From Malaya genurostris (Eukaryota; Arthropoda; Insecta; Diptera; Culicidae), in NCBI RefSeq assembly GCF_030247185.1, contig NC_080572.1, forward strand, positions 178,774,866 to 178,838,865: a DNA stretch of 64,000 bases, read 5' to 3'. Within the stretch, counting starts at the first letter, position 1. Each line of letters starts with the position of its first letter. The translations under genes and the position numbers were made by a program. Below the pieces are notes generated by a model. It ran no database searches, was not told where the DNA came from, and was given only the letters and a program-made list of their open reading frames with translations. Below, piece after piece: positions 1 through 11,520 of this stretch.

Positions 1-835
1 AGGCTCGCTTGAAAGCTAGAGCTTTAAGATCAAATCGCTGTGACTTCTGGTTTCGGAGATATGAGTAACCGTAACGTAACCGACAAAACGTGTTGTTTTT
101 TTTGCGGTCAATTTTCAACAGACTTAGGCTCATTTGAAAGCTAATATTTAGCCATTGACCTAGTTTGAAGATCAAATCGCTGTGATTTTTTTGTTCCGGA
201 GAAGTATAAGTTAAGTAACCAATTAAACGCGTTTTTCACTCCTTTCAGTTTTCTTGAATATGGCTGAACCGATATCAACAAACTTAGGCTCGTTTGGAAA
301 CTGTTATTGATGCTATACGGTTCGGGTAGTATAATGGCATAAGGGACGTAAACTTCAAAACTCATTATCGCTTCAAAACTCATTTCTTGTATATGAATTA
401 ACCGATATTAACAATTTTTGATTCGTTCGAGACAAAATATGGAAAAAAATTCCAAATTTGGAGATATAATCGTTAAAATGACTTAAGTGACAAAATAATA
501 TTTCTGATAGTGATCTATTACCACGTTAAAATGTATCATTGCTGATACTTGTGGTCTGAGAAATGTTTCAAAATATATGACATAAGGGCTGACGCATGCT
601 TCTGTTAGCTACCCGAATTAATCTCAATAAATTGGTGTCAAAAATGAGCCGAAATTAGTGTTTTAATAAATTTTTAATTATTTTAGAAAAGGCAAAAAAA
701 ATTAATGAGTTTGTTTCAATGCAAGGAAAAGTCATTATCACACCACTAGGTGGATAAGGGATAGGTTTTTTTTTAAAGTTAGATTCACGCAATGTTGCTC
801 GAATATCAAAAATACACAGACTTGTACGTACACTC
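1..835. repeat. Dispersed mosquito repeat R-A, copy 1
   Basis: The stretch is built of degenerate units containing phrases such as 'taggctcatttgaaagct', 'aagatcaaatcgctgtga' and 'ccggagatat', followed by a unique-looking module ('gaccgaaattagtgt'-like) and ending near 'cacaccactaggtggat' at about 740. The same modules recur in the same order at 56.8-57.5 kb and in part at 49.9-50.2 kb, so this is one dispersed family. No protein is encoded; short ORFs here do not resemble anything. The nature of the family (satellite-like, or part of a non-autonomous transposon) cannot be decided from this window. Confidence 0.7.
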
Positions 836-879
836 AAATGCGAACGAAGTCGACACTGCTTCGCTGCTCGCATGAAGGC

Positions 880-1795
880 CTATTTTTGGATCTGGGTCAT
901 TTCGCCGAAAGCCGTTTCACCGAAAGCCATTTCGCCGAAAGCCGTTTCGTCGAAAGCCATTTCGCCGTAAGCCGTTTCGCCGAAAGCCATTTCGCCGAAA
1001 GCCGTTTTGCCGAATGCCATTTCACCGAAAGAGTCATTTCGCCGAAAAATTCATTTCGCCGAAAGGGTCATTTTGCCGAAAGTCATTTCGCCGAAAACCA
1101 TTTTGCCGAAAGTCATTTCGCCGAAAACCATTTTGCCGAAAGTCATTTCGCCGAAAGCCATTTCGCCGAAAGGGTAATTTTGCCGAATTCTTCATTAGTC
1201 TTAATATCGTAATTGGAATTGATAAAAGAAGACAAATAAAAAACGATTATGTTTACTCCCGTTTTGTTGACCTACAATCGTACTTCTGATATGATCCAGA
1301 GACCTGAATAATTTTTGTAGGTTTGTTCATGATCCTCAGAACGGAATTCCCAAAATAACTTGTTGACTTTATTAGTGTAGCTATCAGGCAATTGTTTGCG
1401 GAATTTTCCAATAACTGAGTGCAGATGGAAAAATATAAATATAATGCGGATAAATATAAAAAAAATGCGGCTTCGCCAAATAGCTTTGAGTAGACCGGGC
1501 AAACGAGGCGGTTAAAGGTTAGTATGCAAGAGGCCGCCGCTTCCGACGGCGGATCGGCGGCCAACTCAGCTGGTGTTGCTTCGGCGACTTTGTGTCGTCG
1601 AGCCATCTTGGCTTCGGTTACGTGGCTGCGCCACATGCGGAGATTTACAGCAAAAAAATATTTTTGACCCTAAAAAATTACCCTTTCGGCGAAATAACCC
1701 TTTCGGCGAAATGACCCATTCGGCGAAACGACTTTCGGCGAAATGGCATTCGGCGAAACGACTTTCGGCGAAATGGCTTTCGGCGAAATGACCCG
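880..1795. mobile_element. Foldback-like element with inverted 15-bp minisatellite arms
   Basis: The left arm (about 895-1185) is a tandem array of a 15-bp unit, 'gccatttcgccgaaa', with point variants. The right arm (about 1684-1794) is the same unit in reverse complement ('ctttcggcgaaatgg'). The arms flank about 500 bp that is locally GC-rich around 1500-1640. Both outer ends read 'gggtcatttcgccgaaag' inward. Inverted, internally repetitive arms around a loop are the structure of foldback elements. The array happens to stay open as pentapeptide repeats (ESHFA/ESRFA), which is a by-product of a unit length divisible by three. No target duplication was identified. Confidence 0.6.
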
Positions 1796-2640
1796 CTCCC
1801 TATTCTTCAGAGCTTATATTCGCATAAAACAAACCCTCGAATAACTATAAGTGAATGAGGAACGAATATTCATGCAGTGACAATCGTCAAAACTCAATTC
1901 GCGATAATCATTCGTGCTGTTTTCGAAGCTAGCAAATTAAGACGTTTTCGTTTGTATTAGTACCATAGTTTCATGTGTGTGTGTTGAACCTTATCCTACC
2001 ACATTCTCATTACTGCCACCCTCCGAGGTTTGATGAATTTAATAGATGAAGAATGCTTCGCGAAGGACGAATTCCAATGATCATCGGAGGAAAGTGGAGC
2101 AAATAAACGAATGACGAATGAATGTATAAAACGATCATGCACGAAGTATCTCAACAACGAAGAATGTATTTGTAGATCCAGGTTCTCCACGAGTATTGCT
2201 TGTTCATTTTCACGCTTCGCTCTTTTGTGCGAATTCGAGACGGGTGTGAGTTATATAAGATATGCGCACGATTTTCCAAAGCTTAGGCACAAATGAAAGG
2301 TCTTGTGGTCCCATAGATTTCAAATGAATTTTATTCGGTTCCAAATTCCGGTTTCGGCGCGACGATGCACAAAAAGGTCTTTTTATGGCCTGCATTTTTT
2401 CCATAACTACGTTTATTTCTTAAGCAATATACATAAGTTTTTCTTCGCCGTGGCATCCACAATACATAGTACTTTAAACCTAATACATTTCGAATATCAT
2501 ATTAGTATGATGGTATTCATTAGTTAATTTAAACACTGTTTCTATCAAGCGATTTACTATTATAAATTACATTGAATAAAATACATTTATTTTGTACATC
2601 ATCTTATAACAGTTTAGGTTTGTTTGTATCATCACTTTTA
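1796..2640. other. No gene seen; R-A fragment
   Basis: AT-rich sequence without a convincing ORF. Around 2290-2370 there is a short R-A unit ('aaaggtcttgtggtcccata', then 'ccaaattccggtttcgg'). Nothing else was recognised. Confidence 0.5.
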
Positions 2641-4235
2641 TTCATATAATAATAACAAAATTTAAATTGGAACTCCAATGGACTTAATGAAATGATAAAG
2701 AAGTTTCATGTAAGGAAGGACAAGAAAGAATATCGCGCACTGGGACATTGGATAGTCTACCTTGGGTACGCAAGGAATTTATTAGTTGAGATCTGACATC
2801 ACGATACTCCACGCATGTACAGACGATATCATCAATATCACGATAACCTTCGCCACAAGCACAATGATTCGTCTCGGAAAGTTCAATTCGAATGAGATGT
2901 GCATCTAACGTGTAGTGATTGGACATGAGTCTGGACATCACACGAATGAAGTCCCTACTCACATCCAGTCCCTTGAACCATACTTTTGTCGATATTTTGA
3001 GAATAATTGAGTGCATCCACCGACCCAGATCATCTTTATCCCAAGAAGTTTGTTAGTTGGCAATTGTTCTTTGGCGATACGCGCTATAGAATTCGTTGAA
3101 AGCAATCGGTCTCTTATAAATTTCACCCTCAATAGCACCACGTTTGTCTAAAATAACGACTCTTTCATTGCCTGGAATGGAGCAATGAGCCGGGACCCAA
3201 ACTATTGTGATTTGATAATTAGTATTCAATATGGCGTTCAGGCACTGTTTTATTTTGCCCAAGAAAAACGGTTCATTTTTGCCAGATGCGTTTGAGCGAA
3301 TGGCTTCAATTGCACTCAATCTATCTCTGAAGAGAAAATAATGGTTTCTAGATAATGTGACGATTACACTCAAACTATAATGAACTGCTGTTAACTCTGC
3401 TACACACTTAAAACAATCCCTGTGATTTTACATCTTATTAGATGCATATAAATGGTGCGTCGCTGTTCACGCAAATTCACGTGGAAGAAAATTTAATTTT
3501 TTGTCTAAAACTCCATGACATGAAATACGTTGAAATAAAAAAGAATACTGATAGCAACCGCCGCAACTTGAACCGAGAATCATTGGATCGCATGTACGTC
3601 TGTTAATCGACTGAGCCACAGAAGCATGCATTTGCTTGACTGGAAAAAGGTGCATTTAAATTTATACAGTCGCACCTGCTAGCAGAACGCAAGTTACAGT
3701 TGAAACCAATAAAATTCAAGCTCGTCTAACATTAAGTCATTACAAATAAAATTGTCCGTCACTTGACAAATTAGTTCTTTATAAATTACATCGTATGAGG
3801 GATTAAGTCATCTGTAAAATTCAATTTTTTCGGAGTGTATATATACAGATACTGGTTCTTGGAGCCTAAATGAAGCCGAAACATTATTGTTGAATATACC
3901 AAACCCAGTAGCCTCTTCAATTCGTGATCCGTCCGTGTAAAATATTTTCTCAGAGTCAATATGTCTGAACTTACTTGACAATATTTTTGGGATTTCCATC
4001 GAGCGTAGGTGTTTCGGAATTCCACGCACTTCACGCTGCATGGATGTGTCAAAAAATAAAGTTGAGTCAGGGACTTTTAGGAGGTTGTCACGGATAGAAA
4101 TATATCTTGAAATGTCGATTTCCTGTGACATATAGTTGAAATATACTGTCATGAATCTTGTTTGAGATTGAAGCTCAACTAGCCTTTCGAAGTTATTAAT
4201 TACCAGAGGACTCATATGGCCTGCATTTGTCATTA
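2640..4235 (-). pseudogene. LINE remnant: RT tail and RNase H region (I/LOA-type)
   Basis: Reading the minus strand from 4233, the translation reaches 'IFYTDGSRIEEATGFGIFN' (first RNase H aspartate). After a foreign insert it continues with 'VAELTAVHYSLSVIVTL', 'FRDRLSAIEAI' and 'WVPAHCSIPGNE', which are RNase H motifs of I- and LOA-type non-LTR retrotransposons. A downstream frame has 'NHCACGEGYRDIDDIVCTC', the cysteine-rich C-terminal motif these polymerases carry after RNase H. The reading frame is broken several times and an insert of about 440 bp (3406-3845) splits the RNase H domain between 'VSVYI' and 'VAELT'. Only the 3' third of the element is present. The exact clade is an inference; the RNase H identity is clear. 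Confidence 0.82.
3406..3845 (-). mobile_element. Insertion in LINE containing a tRNA-derived SINE
   Basis: This block interrupts an otherwise continuous RNase H reading. Within it, on the minus strand, are an A-box-like 'tggctcagtcg' (about 3610-3620) and a B-box-like 'ggttcaagttg' (about 3564-3574) at tRNA-like spacing, as in tRNA-derived SINEs. It is not a functional tRNA because no cloverleaf closes. The family is not the Feilai-like one at 17.3 kb. The rest of the insert (3655-3845) is unassigned. Confidence 0.5.
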
Positions 4236-4515
4236 CTTTTATACATGCTTTATAAATCGCAAAGGAACTTTTACCTCTTCTATAGATATACCAAATCCAA
4301 AATGTTAGCTATCAAATCATCTTAAAAGCGAACCACCGATTGACTAGGTGCACTGTATTCAATGTGCTCATTTATATTCTCATATGAATGGCAACACAGT
4401 AAGACAGTTAGGAATTTTCAATATTTGAATACAAACTCAAGAACGATAGTATTATATGCCAAAATGTACTCTAATGGAGGAAATTTTAGATGAAATCAAA
4501 CATTGACACGATTAA

Positions 4516-4681
4516 AGGTCTATTTGCACCATTCCGGTCCGGTTCAGTGCCGGAACAGTTCCGTACACGGACGATGATATTTTTTCACGCGTTTCAAGCC
4601 ATGTATTCGCACTTGGCCGGCTCAGTACCGACATGGAACGGTGCCGGCACTAAACCGGACCGGACAGGTGTAAATAGACCT
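4516..4681. mobile_element. Short palindromic MITE
   Basis: The left end reads 'aggtctatttgcacc' followed by 'ccggtccggtt' and 'gtgccgg'. The right end is the near-perfect reverse complement: 'ccggcac', 'aaccggaccgg', 'ggtgtaaatagacct'. The terminal inverted repeats are about 35 bp in a 166-bp unit with high local GC against an AT-rich background. The unit encodes no protein. Its class is undetermined because no target duplication is obvious. Confidence 0.7.
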
Positions 4682-6280
4682 CAAATGAGATCGTCGGCAA
4701 GATCAAAAATGTAGATTTGCGACGCGCTAGCCATTATTCCTTTGAAGGAGTGGTGTGACAGAATCATCGGCAACAGTGGCGCGGTCAGACGCGGTAAAGA
4801 TTTGTAGTTGGGAAAGGGGTAGAAAGAGGACATAAACGTTGACAGTGACTCGTATTTTCGTTGCTTTTCACTCGAGTTTATGGTGGATCGAAAGGGTCAA
4901 GAGATAAAACATTTTCGAAATCCGACACCATCCGAACGGTGGCGATTGATGTGAAAACAGTAGCTCCTGCTCACGATTCATAGATTTCTCCGTCCAAATA
5001 AAAAATAAGCGAATGATTTGTTTGTTAAAATGTTAAATGTGTTTTGACCTTTTATGAAAACGTATTTTTATAATGCCGCTGAATTTTATTTTAGACAGCA
5101 CTCGAGCCCAAATACGGTCGATATTTCATGCAAGCATATTATTTAAACTGTCTAAAAGTATAGTTTCTAGGTGCTGTTCTTCGAATAATAGAAATGTTTT
5201 GCCACACGTGTTTTGACTTGTCAGCATTCTAACTGCCAGCGTGTAAGAACAGATGTATACATTTAACTTCAAAATTTATTCGTTTTAAACGGAGTCCTCA
5301 ATATGCATGCCAAGTTTTATGACTACACATCATAAATATTGAACAGTTGAAGAGCGGCTTTTGGCTCACTCCGAAGTCAAAAATCAGAGTGATTCGCTCA
5401 GCCAGTCTGGCACCACATCAAAATCACATAAAATAATACACTATTGAAACGGTAGTCAATCACGTTCAAATTTAGAAAAATTAGTAGATAATCGCTCGCA
5501 CTTCAGCTTTTTATTGTTGTTTATTAATTCTGTTCTAATTATACTGTCTTGCCAAATAATGTTTTTCGCTTCGGTTTGGTTTGGAAGCCATAAAATTATT
5601 TTATAGGTTTATTCATTCAACACAAATATGCGGCTTTCGTGTGGTGTTGAAAGGAGAAACAAATCGACACAAGTCGGTTCGGTTGATCTTACATCGACGT
5701 TGGGGTGGAAAAGGCTGGTAGTTGAGGAGAATTCCTAGTATCTGTATGATAGTTGGACCAAACCTTTTACGTGAAAATGATCTATTAATATTAGTTGATT
5801 ACAGATTAGATAGGAATCTCTTTATGAATAAATTACTTTCGGTGATTAGACTTAATTAAAGTCAAATAATGACAGCGAAATAACACGCTTGGGTGCCGAA
5901 TGAGTATTATGCTATTTGATAACAGTGCATGATGGTTTCCTGAACGTAATGTACAGTGGGAAGCGTGATGGACAAAAACTGAACACATACTATTATTTTT
6001 CCTAGTTGGCTTGTTTCATTGAATATGTTGTCACGACGTTTGATCGAAAAAACACTTTTGTGAAAAACCCTTCATCGATATTGATACAGTTTTCTATTTA
6101 GACCAAGAAAATTTTTATTCCTTTTATTATTTGAACTAATTAGCTTTGGTTTTTTTCGAACAGAAATTTTTTTTTTTGAACAGCACTAGATTTTTACTCA
6201 GTCAAACAGAACTGTATTGCATGAGTTCATTTTTTCATATTCAATGTATTTACTCTACGGTTTATTTTCTTTTTCCGGTT
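4682..6280. other. No gene seen
   Basis: About 1.6 kb of AT-rich sequence with no coding signal. The short ORF at 6146-6331 is a poly-T-rich frame with no resemblance to a protein family, and its end overlaps the SINE fragment that follows. Confidence 0.5.
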
Positions 6281-6284
6281 TCTG

Positions 6285-6365
6285 GACAGGGTCTTGCAAA
6301 CCAGTTGTCGTATGATCGAGTCCTGACTTGAAGAGATTCTTAGTGTCAGTAGGATTGTTGCACTA
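6285..6365 (+). repeat. tRNA-derived SINE (family C), partial, plus orientation
   Basis: Carries the B-box part 'gtcgtatgatcgagtcctga' and the following 'agattcttagtgtcagtagg' found in the four minus-strand copies between 50.6 and 58.7 kb. The A-box half is missing or mutated. Confidence 0.6.
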
Positions 6366-7104
6366 GTCATTTAGTTATCTCGTACACCTACGAGTGATCT
6401 GCGATGACTGTTGCTACAAAAGGTCATGTTTCCCTTTCGAATGTAGTACTCCAACTTTGGTTTTACTTCATATTGGATGGGAAATGTATCCCAAGTTGAA
6501 GTCATTCAACATCCGCTTTTTTCTATCGATGCAGAACACCTATATCGGAATAAGTTTCACGTCTGCTTCAGAGTTTTTTTTGTTTTTAGGTTTGATAATT
6601 ACTTTTTTGATGACGTTTTGCAAAGCAATAATTCCTAGAAAAACATAATTTTTCACACTGAATTCCGTTTTACACGAATTCTGTTGCATGAATTTTACTT
6701 TCTTACCTTTCTTATAATTAAAAGTTTAGCAATAATTATGAAAACTGACTTTTGACCCCCCGAATGCTATATACAATTTTCTCCATCTAAGATTCAAATG
6801 GAAGGTCTTGTGCCATAGTGTAACTCACTTTTTGCGAAAATGGCACAATCGATTTTCGCCATCTTAGATTTAAATTAAATGTCCCAAAAGATGTGCAAAT
6901 TTTAAATCAGACCCCGTATCTCCGCTACTGGATACATAGGTTGATTGGTGGAAAATGTAAATTTTGAGTGTAGTTTTTTCATGAGTGACCATGTGAGCGA
7001 ATTCCTTAAAATTGAGTAATAAATTTCGAGTAATATCCGATGACCAAATAAAATTCTTTCAGCAATATCTATAGACTCCCAGCCCCTGATCTGTCGGATA
7101 TAAG
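6366..7104. other. No gene seen; R-A fragment
   Basis: The sequence at about 6745-6900 contains R-A-like phrases ('gattcaaatggaaggtcttg'). The remainder is unassigned AT-rich DNA. The minus-strand ORF at 6902-7207 has no recognisable content and overlaps the antisense of the LINE fragment. Confidence 0.45.
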
Positions 7105-7689
7105 TTAGGAGATCGGCAAGCTGAGGAACAACAAAGCCGCGGGCAATGACCAGTTGCCAGGCGAGCTGCTCAAACATGGAGGAGAGGCACTGGCTAGAGC
7201 GCTGCACTGGATGATTTCTACGATTTGGGAGGAGGAGATTCTACCGCAGGAATGGATGGATTGAGTGGTATGTCCCGTCTACACAAAGGACGATAAGCTA
7301 GACTGTTGCAATTACCGCGCAATCACATTGCTGAACGCCGCCTACAAGGTACTCTCCCAAATCCTTTGCCGTCGTCTATCACCAATAGCTAAGGAATTCG
7401 TAGGGCCGTACCAAGTGGGATTTACTGGAGCCCGCGCCACTACGGATCACATATTCGCGATAAGACAAGAAGTGTCATGAATACAACGTACCCACGCATC
7501 ACCTATTCATTGACTTCAAAGCGGCATACGACACAATCGATCGAGAACAGCTATGGCAGATCATGCACGAATACGTTTTCCCGGATAAACTGACGCGATT
7601 GGTCAAAGCAACGATGGATAGAGTGAATAGTCCGAGTATCGGGGACGCTCTCGAGTCCCTTCCAATCTCGGAGAGGGCTACGTCAAGGT
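7105..7689 (+). pseudogene. RTE-like non-LTR reverse transcriptase fragment
   Basis: The plus-strand frame gives 'IGKLRNNKAAGNDQLPGELL', then an in-frame TGA after 'PQEWMD', then 'VVCPVYTKDDKLDCCNYRAI' and 'LLNAAYKVLSQILCRRL'. After a frameshift near 7480 it continues with 'YNVPTHHLFIDFKAAYD' and 'LTRLVKATMD'. These are the fingers and palm-A blocks of RTE-like reverse transcriptases; the F-x-A-Y-D aspartate is present. The YADD block, the endonuclease and the rest are missing. It is higher in GC than its neighbours. A second small fragment of a similar polymerase lies at 38.2 kb. Confidence 0.82.
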
Positions 7690-8406
7690 GATTTCCACGT
7701 ATCTGGAAAAACTCCAGACTGAAGCGAATTATTAAAAAGCCAGCACAAAGGGGTTGCAAGATCTAATGCTATTTTTTTCATAAATATGGGTGGAATCCCA
7801 TCTGGTTCGGCACTTTTAGAGACATCCAATTTGTTTAGGGCATCGATTATGTCTAGCACTTCGATTTGATTTACATTAATATCTTCAGTTAACTCTGGAA
7901 AGAAATTAAAATATTCACGATCGCGGTCATCTTCAGAAAACTTCGTGTAGATTTATTGAAAAAAATTAGTGAAAAGATTACAAATTTCTTGTGAGTTATT
8001 ATCAATGTTTTCCTGTAGATACATTCTTGACGGAAAGTTTTCTGATTTCAATTTGTTTCTAACATAACTAAAGAATTTTTTGGGCAAGACTTTATTTCCT
8101 GTTCAGTTCTTGAGTTTTACTCTTTGAATGCAGTATCAATTGCTAAACTTAGTTGGTCACAGATGTGTATGTAATTTGATAAATTGTCACTATTATGTTC
8201 TCTTTTGTATCTTTTATGAGCTTTTTGTTTTCGATTTCTTAAGTTTCTAATATGCTCGTTATACCAAACAGGATACTTTGAATTATTTTGTCGCCTAATT
8301 CTCTTTAATGGGACATGTTCATTTATTATGACGTACAGCCGTGCGTAGAAAATATCGACAGAAATTTCGACATTTCCTTCGTTTCTAAGGAGTTCTTGCC
8401 AATCTA

Positions 8407-9697
8407 ACAGTTCGGCTGAAAAGTTCGTATCGTTTAATAGAAACACACATTTTTTTCCCAAAATTCGTTTTTATTATTCAACATAATTGCCATCAGAGGC
8501 GATACAGCGATTATAGCGATCTTCCAACTTTTCGATACCATTTTTGTAGTACGATTTGTCCTTTGCCTCAAAATAGGCCTCAGTTTCAGCGATTACCTCT
8601 TCATTGCTTCTAAATTTTTTACCAGCGAGCATTCTTTTGAGGTCTGAGAACAGGCAAAAGTCACTGGGGGCCAAATCTGGAGAATACGGTGGATGAGGGA
8701 GCAATTCGAAGCCCAATTCGTTCAATTTCAGCATGGTTTTCATCGACTTGTGACACGGTGCATTGTCTTGATGAAACAAAACTTTTTTCTTCTTCAAATG
8801 AGGCCGTTTTTTAAAATTTCGTCCTTCAAACGCTCTAATAACGCTATATAATAGTCACTGTTGATGGTTTTTCCCTTTTCAAGGTAGTCGATGAAAATTA
8901 TACCATGCGAATCCCAAAATACAGACGCCATAACCTTACCGGCCGATTGTTGAGTCTTTCCACGCTTTGGGTTCCATTCATCGCGTGCAGTGCACTCAGC
9001 TGACTGTCGATTGGACTCCGGAGTGAAGTGATGGAGCCATGTTTCGTCCATTGTTATATATCGACGAAAAAAATCGGTTTTATTTCGATATAACAGCTCC
9101 AAACACTGCTCAGAATCATCAATTCGTTGTTGTTTTTGATCGATTGTGAGCTCACGCGGCACCCATTTTGCACAAAGCTTTCTCATATCCAAATATTCGT
9201 GAATAATATGTCCAACACGTTCCTTTGATATCTTTAGGGTGTCAGCTATCTCGATCAACTTCACTTTACGGTCATTGAAAATCATTTTGTGGATTTTTTT
9301 CACGTTTTCATCGGTAACAGCCTCTTTTGGACGTCCACTGCGTTCATCGTCTTCGGTGCTCATATGACCAGTACGAAATTTTGCAAACCACTTACGAATT
9401 GTTGCTTCGCCCGGTGCAGAGTCTGGATAACACTCATCAAGCCATTTTTTGGTATCGGCGGCACTTTTTTTCATCAAAAAGTAGTGTTTCAGCAACACAC
9501 GAAATTCCTTTTTTTCCATTTTTTCACAATAACAAAAGTAGCTTCACTCAAAATGCAATATCTTACAAACTAATAATCAGACAGCTGTCAAATTTATACA
9601 CGTATCTTTTGAAGGTTGGTACTAACTGAAAATGGTATGGATTTAATTCTAGTGGCGCCCTCTCATAGAAACGATACGAACTTTTCAGCCGATCTGT
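8407..9697 (-). mobile_element. mariner element, copy 1 (1,291 bp, TA target)
   Basis: The terminal inverted repeats are 'acagttcggctgaaaagttc' at the left and the complement of 'gaacttttcagccgatctgt' at the right, each flanked by TA (8405-8406 and 9698-9699). Removing the element restores the LINE reading '...REI-DWQEL...', so insertion into the older LINE is directly visible. Length and target site are those of mariner elements. Confidence 0.93.
8474..9519 (-). pseudogene. mariner transposase, copy 1, frameshifted
   Basis: The transposase would cut and paste the element at TA. The start is the Met of 'MEKKEFRVLLKHYFLMKKSA'. A helix-turn-helix region follows ('PGEATIRKWFAKFRTGHMST', then 'KISKERVGHIIHEYLDMRKL'). 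The catalytic region has the first aspartate in 'YITMDETWLHHFTPES', the second in 'VLFHQDNAPCHKSM' and the third in 'PYSPDLAPSDFCLF'. The second and third are separated by 34 residues, the D34D spacing of mariner. The frame is lost at 8794-8813, where an A-run (read on the minus strand) is six long; seven would keep the frame. Otherwise about 350 codons are readable, so decay is recent. Confidence 0.92.
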
Positions 9698-10640
9698 TAT
9701 TTCTCGTAGCTTACGACTTGCTGAGTGATTATCGAAAATCTCCTCATACTCGTAGTCGTCGGGTCTATTAATCTGCTGTATAAATATTGAGAATTCGATT
9801 GATGTATGAAAAGCTTAATTTTTCCACAATGGAGTTGGTGATTCTATTACACAGAAATCATCGTGAATATTAGTAAATAAAAAATCTTAGTAACAGTTTT
9901 GCTTATTTTGTACACGATTAATTTGATTAAGACCTAAACCGAATATTTTGTCGAATAAGTAATAAAGTGTTTCATTCTCCCCAACGAGAGGAAGTAAAAT
10001 GCTATCATTTTCAGCGTCTGGAATAAAGTCGATATTGCGCTGATTAAAGTCTCCATATATATGAACTTTAACTTCCGTTGGAAGCTTAGTCATGATTTCA
10101 TCAGCAACATGCAGAAACTTTTCATATGTGGCTGTTTGGGCATTGTTAGGAGGAAAATATACTGAAACAAAAATATGTGTTTCACCTGCTAAATGAATTC
10201 TTATCCATACGTGTTCAAATTCTTTAAATTTCGTAGTTGGTATCATTTCGGCATCAAATTCTGCTAAAACAGCAATGAGAACACCTCCCCCCGATTTTTT
10301 ATCAGATGTATGGAGCTCACGATCGTTTCTAAAAACGTTGTAAATGTTTCCGAAGACTTCCGTGCTGTTAACGCTATCATCCCAACTAGTTTCGGTTGCT
10401 AGAATAATTCCATACGAACACCCTAAAATATTTTTATGGATTTCATTAATCTTAAGCGCGCTCTTCATACTGTTAAAATTTTGACAATATGCTACGCTTT
10501 CTGTCGACGACGCTAGATGAGGAGATCTTATTGAACATGATTGTTGACTTATGATAATATTGTCATTATTCTCTTCTTCTGGGTAATGCGTCAAAATTGC
10601 CGAAAACAAGAATGTTGAGCACGACACGCAACGCACGTAT

Positions 10641-11520
10641 CAGTTGACGAACATTCAGCAGACATTTGATTCGGCATCGTTGAATCGTTCATTCTAAACG
10701 AAAATAACTTAAACTGTACAACATATTCAAAGTTGGGCTCCCTTCGTACTATTCCATTTTGTTGCTCTCCGGTTCTCTAGACTTTGCGTTCCGCAAATAC
10801 CGTAAATAATGGTCAAAAACTCGAAAACCCAACTTACGTCTTATAGAATGCCCTACAAAATATCTAAATTTGGCATTTCGATCCGACTTCAAGCTGTCAC
10901 TTAGAACAACGGTACAAAAATTAAAATTTTTTTATACATTGGGCTCAAAATTGTTTCGATTCATAAATTATATGGTATGTATTAGTTGTTGGATAAACGA
11001 ATCGAATTTCATTATACCGGTCCCCAGTTTCCGGTTCGGAAGTACTGGAAACAGTGGTCAAAATCTTCACAATAGAGTTTTCTGCTATGGTTCTGCAAAA
11101 GATATCTTTAAATATGATTCCTAAACCTTTTTAATTTGCACGTATAGCTGTTGGCACGGAACGTTTTTGGAAGCGTAATTATTCAACACGTCATAGTTGC
11201 CAAAGTATTTAGGAAATGCAAATCGTTAACAAAGGAATTATCCTACAGCTTGGTGGATTGAGAACGTTTCGACTTTCTCGTGTGGAAAGGCTATGAAATC
11301 ACTGCGAAAACCATCTTTTGAAATGAAACCTGGAGGCTGTATACCATTCGAATCAGTTCGTCGAGTACACAAAATGTCTGTGTGTGTATGTATGTGTATG
11401 TATGTATATGTGAAGCCACCATCAGTTCAAGGCATTACCAATGTATGCGGGTAGACTTACAGTAGATCCGAATTTAATTATCAGATAGCTTTCATATTAT
11501 TACTGTTAAGAAGGCCAAAA
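10641..11520. repeat. R-A fragments and a TG/TATG microsatellite
   Basis: Contains 'ccggttcggaagtactgg' followed by 'aaacagtggtcaaaatc' (about 11030-11065), which matches R-A modules at 14.15 kb and 49.7 kb. It also has 'gaatcagttcgtcgagtaca' followed by a 'tgtgtgtgtatgtatgtg' microsatellite at about 11375-11412, an arrangement repeated at 46.2 kb and 50.45 kb. No gene is seen. Confidence 0.55.

Larger units (their letters stand above)
7690..10640 (-). pseudogene. Decayed LINE (endonuclease to RT fingers), split by a mariner
   Basis: Minus strand. From 10636 an apurinic-type endonuclease is readable ('GIILATETSWDD', 'SGGGVLIAV', 'VHIYGDFNQRNIDF'). The linker 'NHSASRKLREI' at about 9700 is cut by the mariner. 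Reading resumes at 8404 with 'DWQELLRNEGNVEISVD', 'KYPVWYNEHIRNLRNRK' and 'KAHKRYKREHN', then, in the same orientation, 'LDVSKSAEPDGIPPIF' and 'NSLQSGVFPDTWKS' from the RT fingers. At least one in-frame stop (after 'LFTNFFQ') and frameshifts occur. The element stops abruptly near 7690 against the oppositely oriented RTE fragment, so palm and thumb are lost. The clade looks Jockey-like; this is an inference. Confidence 0.8.

Noticed and set aside
838..1289. ORFs with repeated ESHFA / SHFAE peptides
   Set aside because: They are produced by a 15-bp minisatellite with a length divisible by three; two frames are open and the opposite arm is inverted. No start context or domain supports a protein.
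9289..9629. Plus-strand ORFs over the mariner (also 45172-45497)
   Set aside because: They are antisense shadows of the transposase and occur in both copies because the copies are near-identical.
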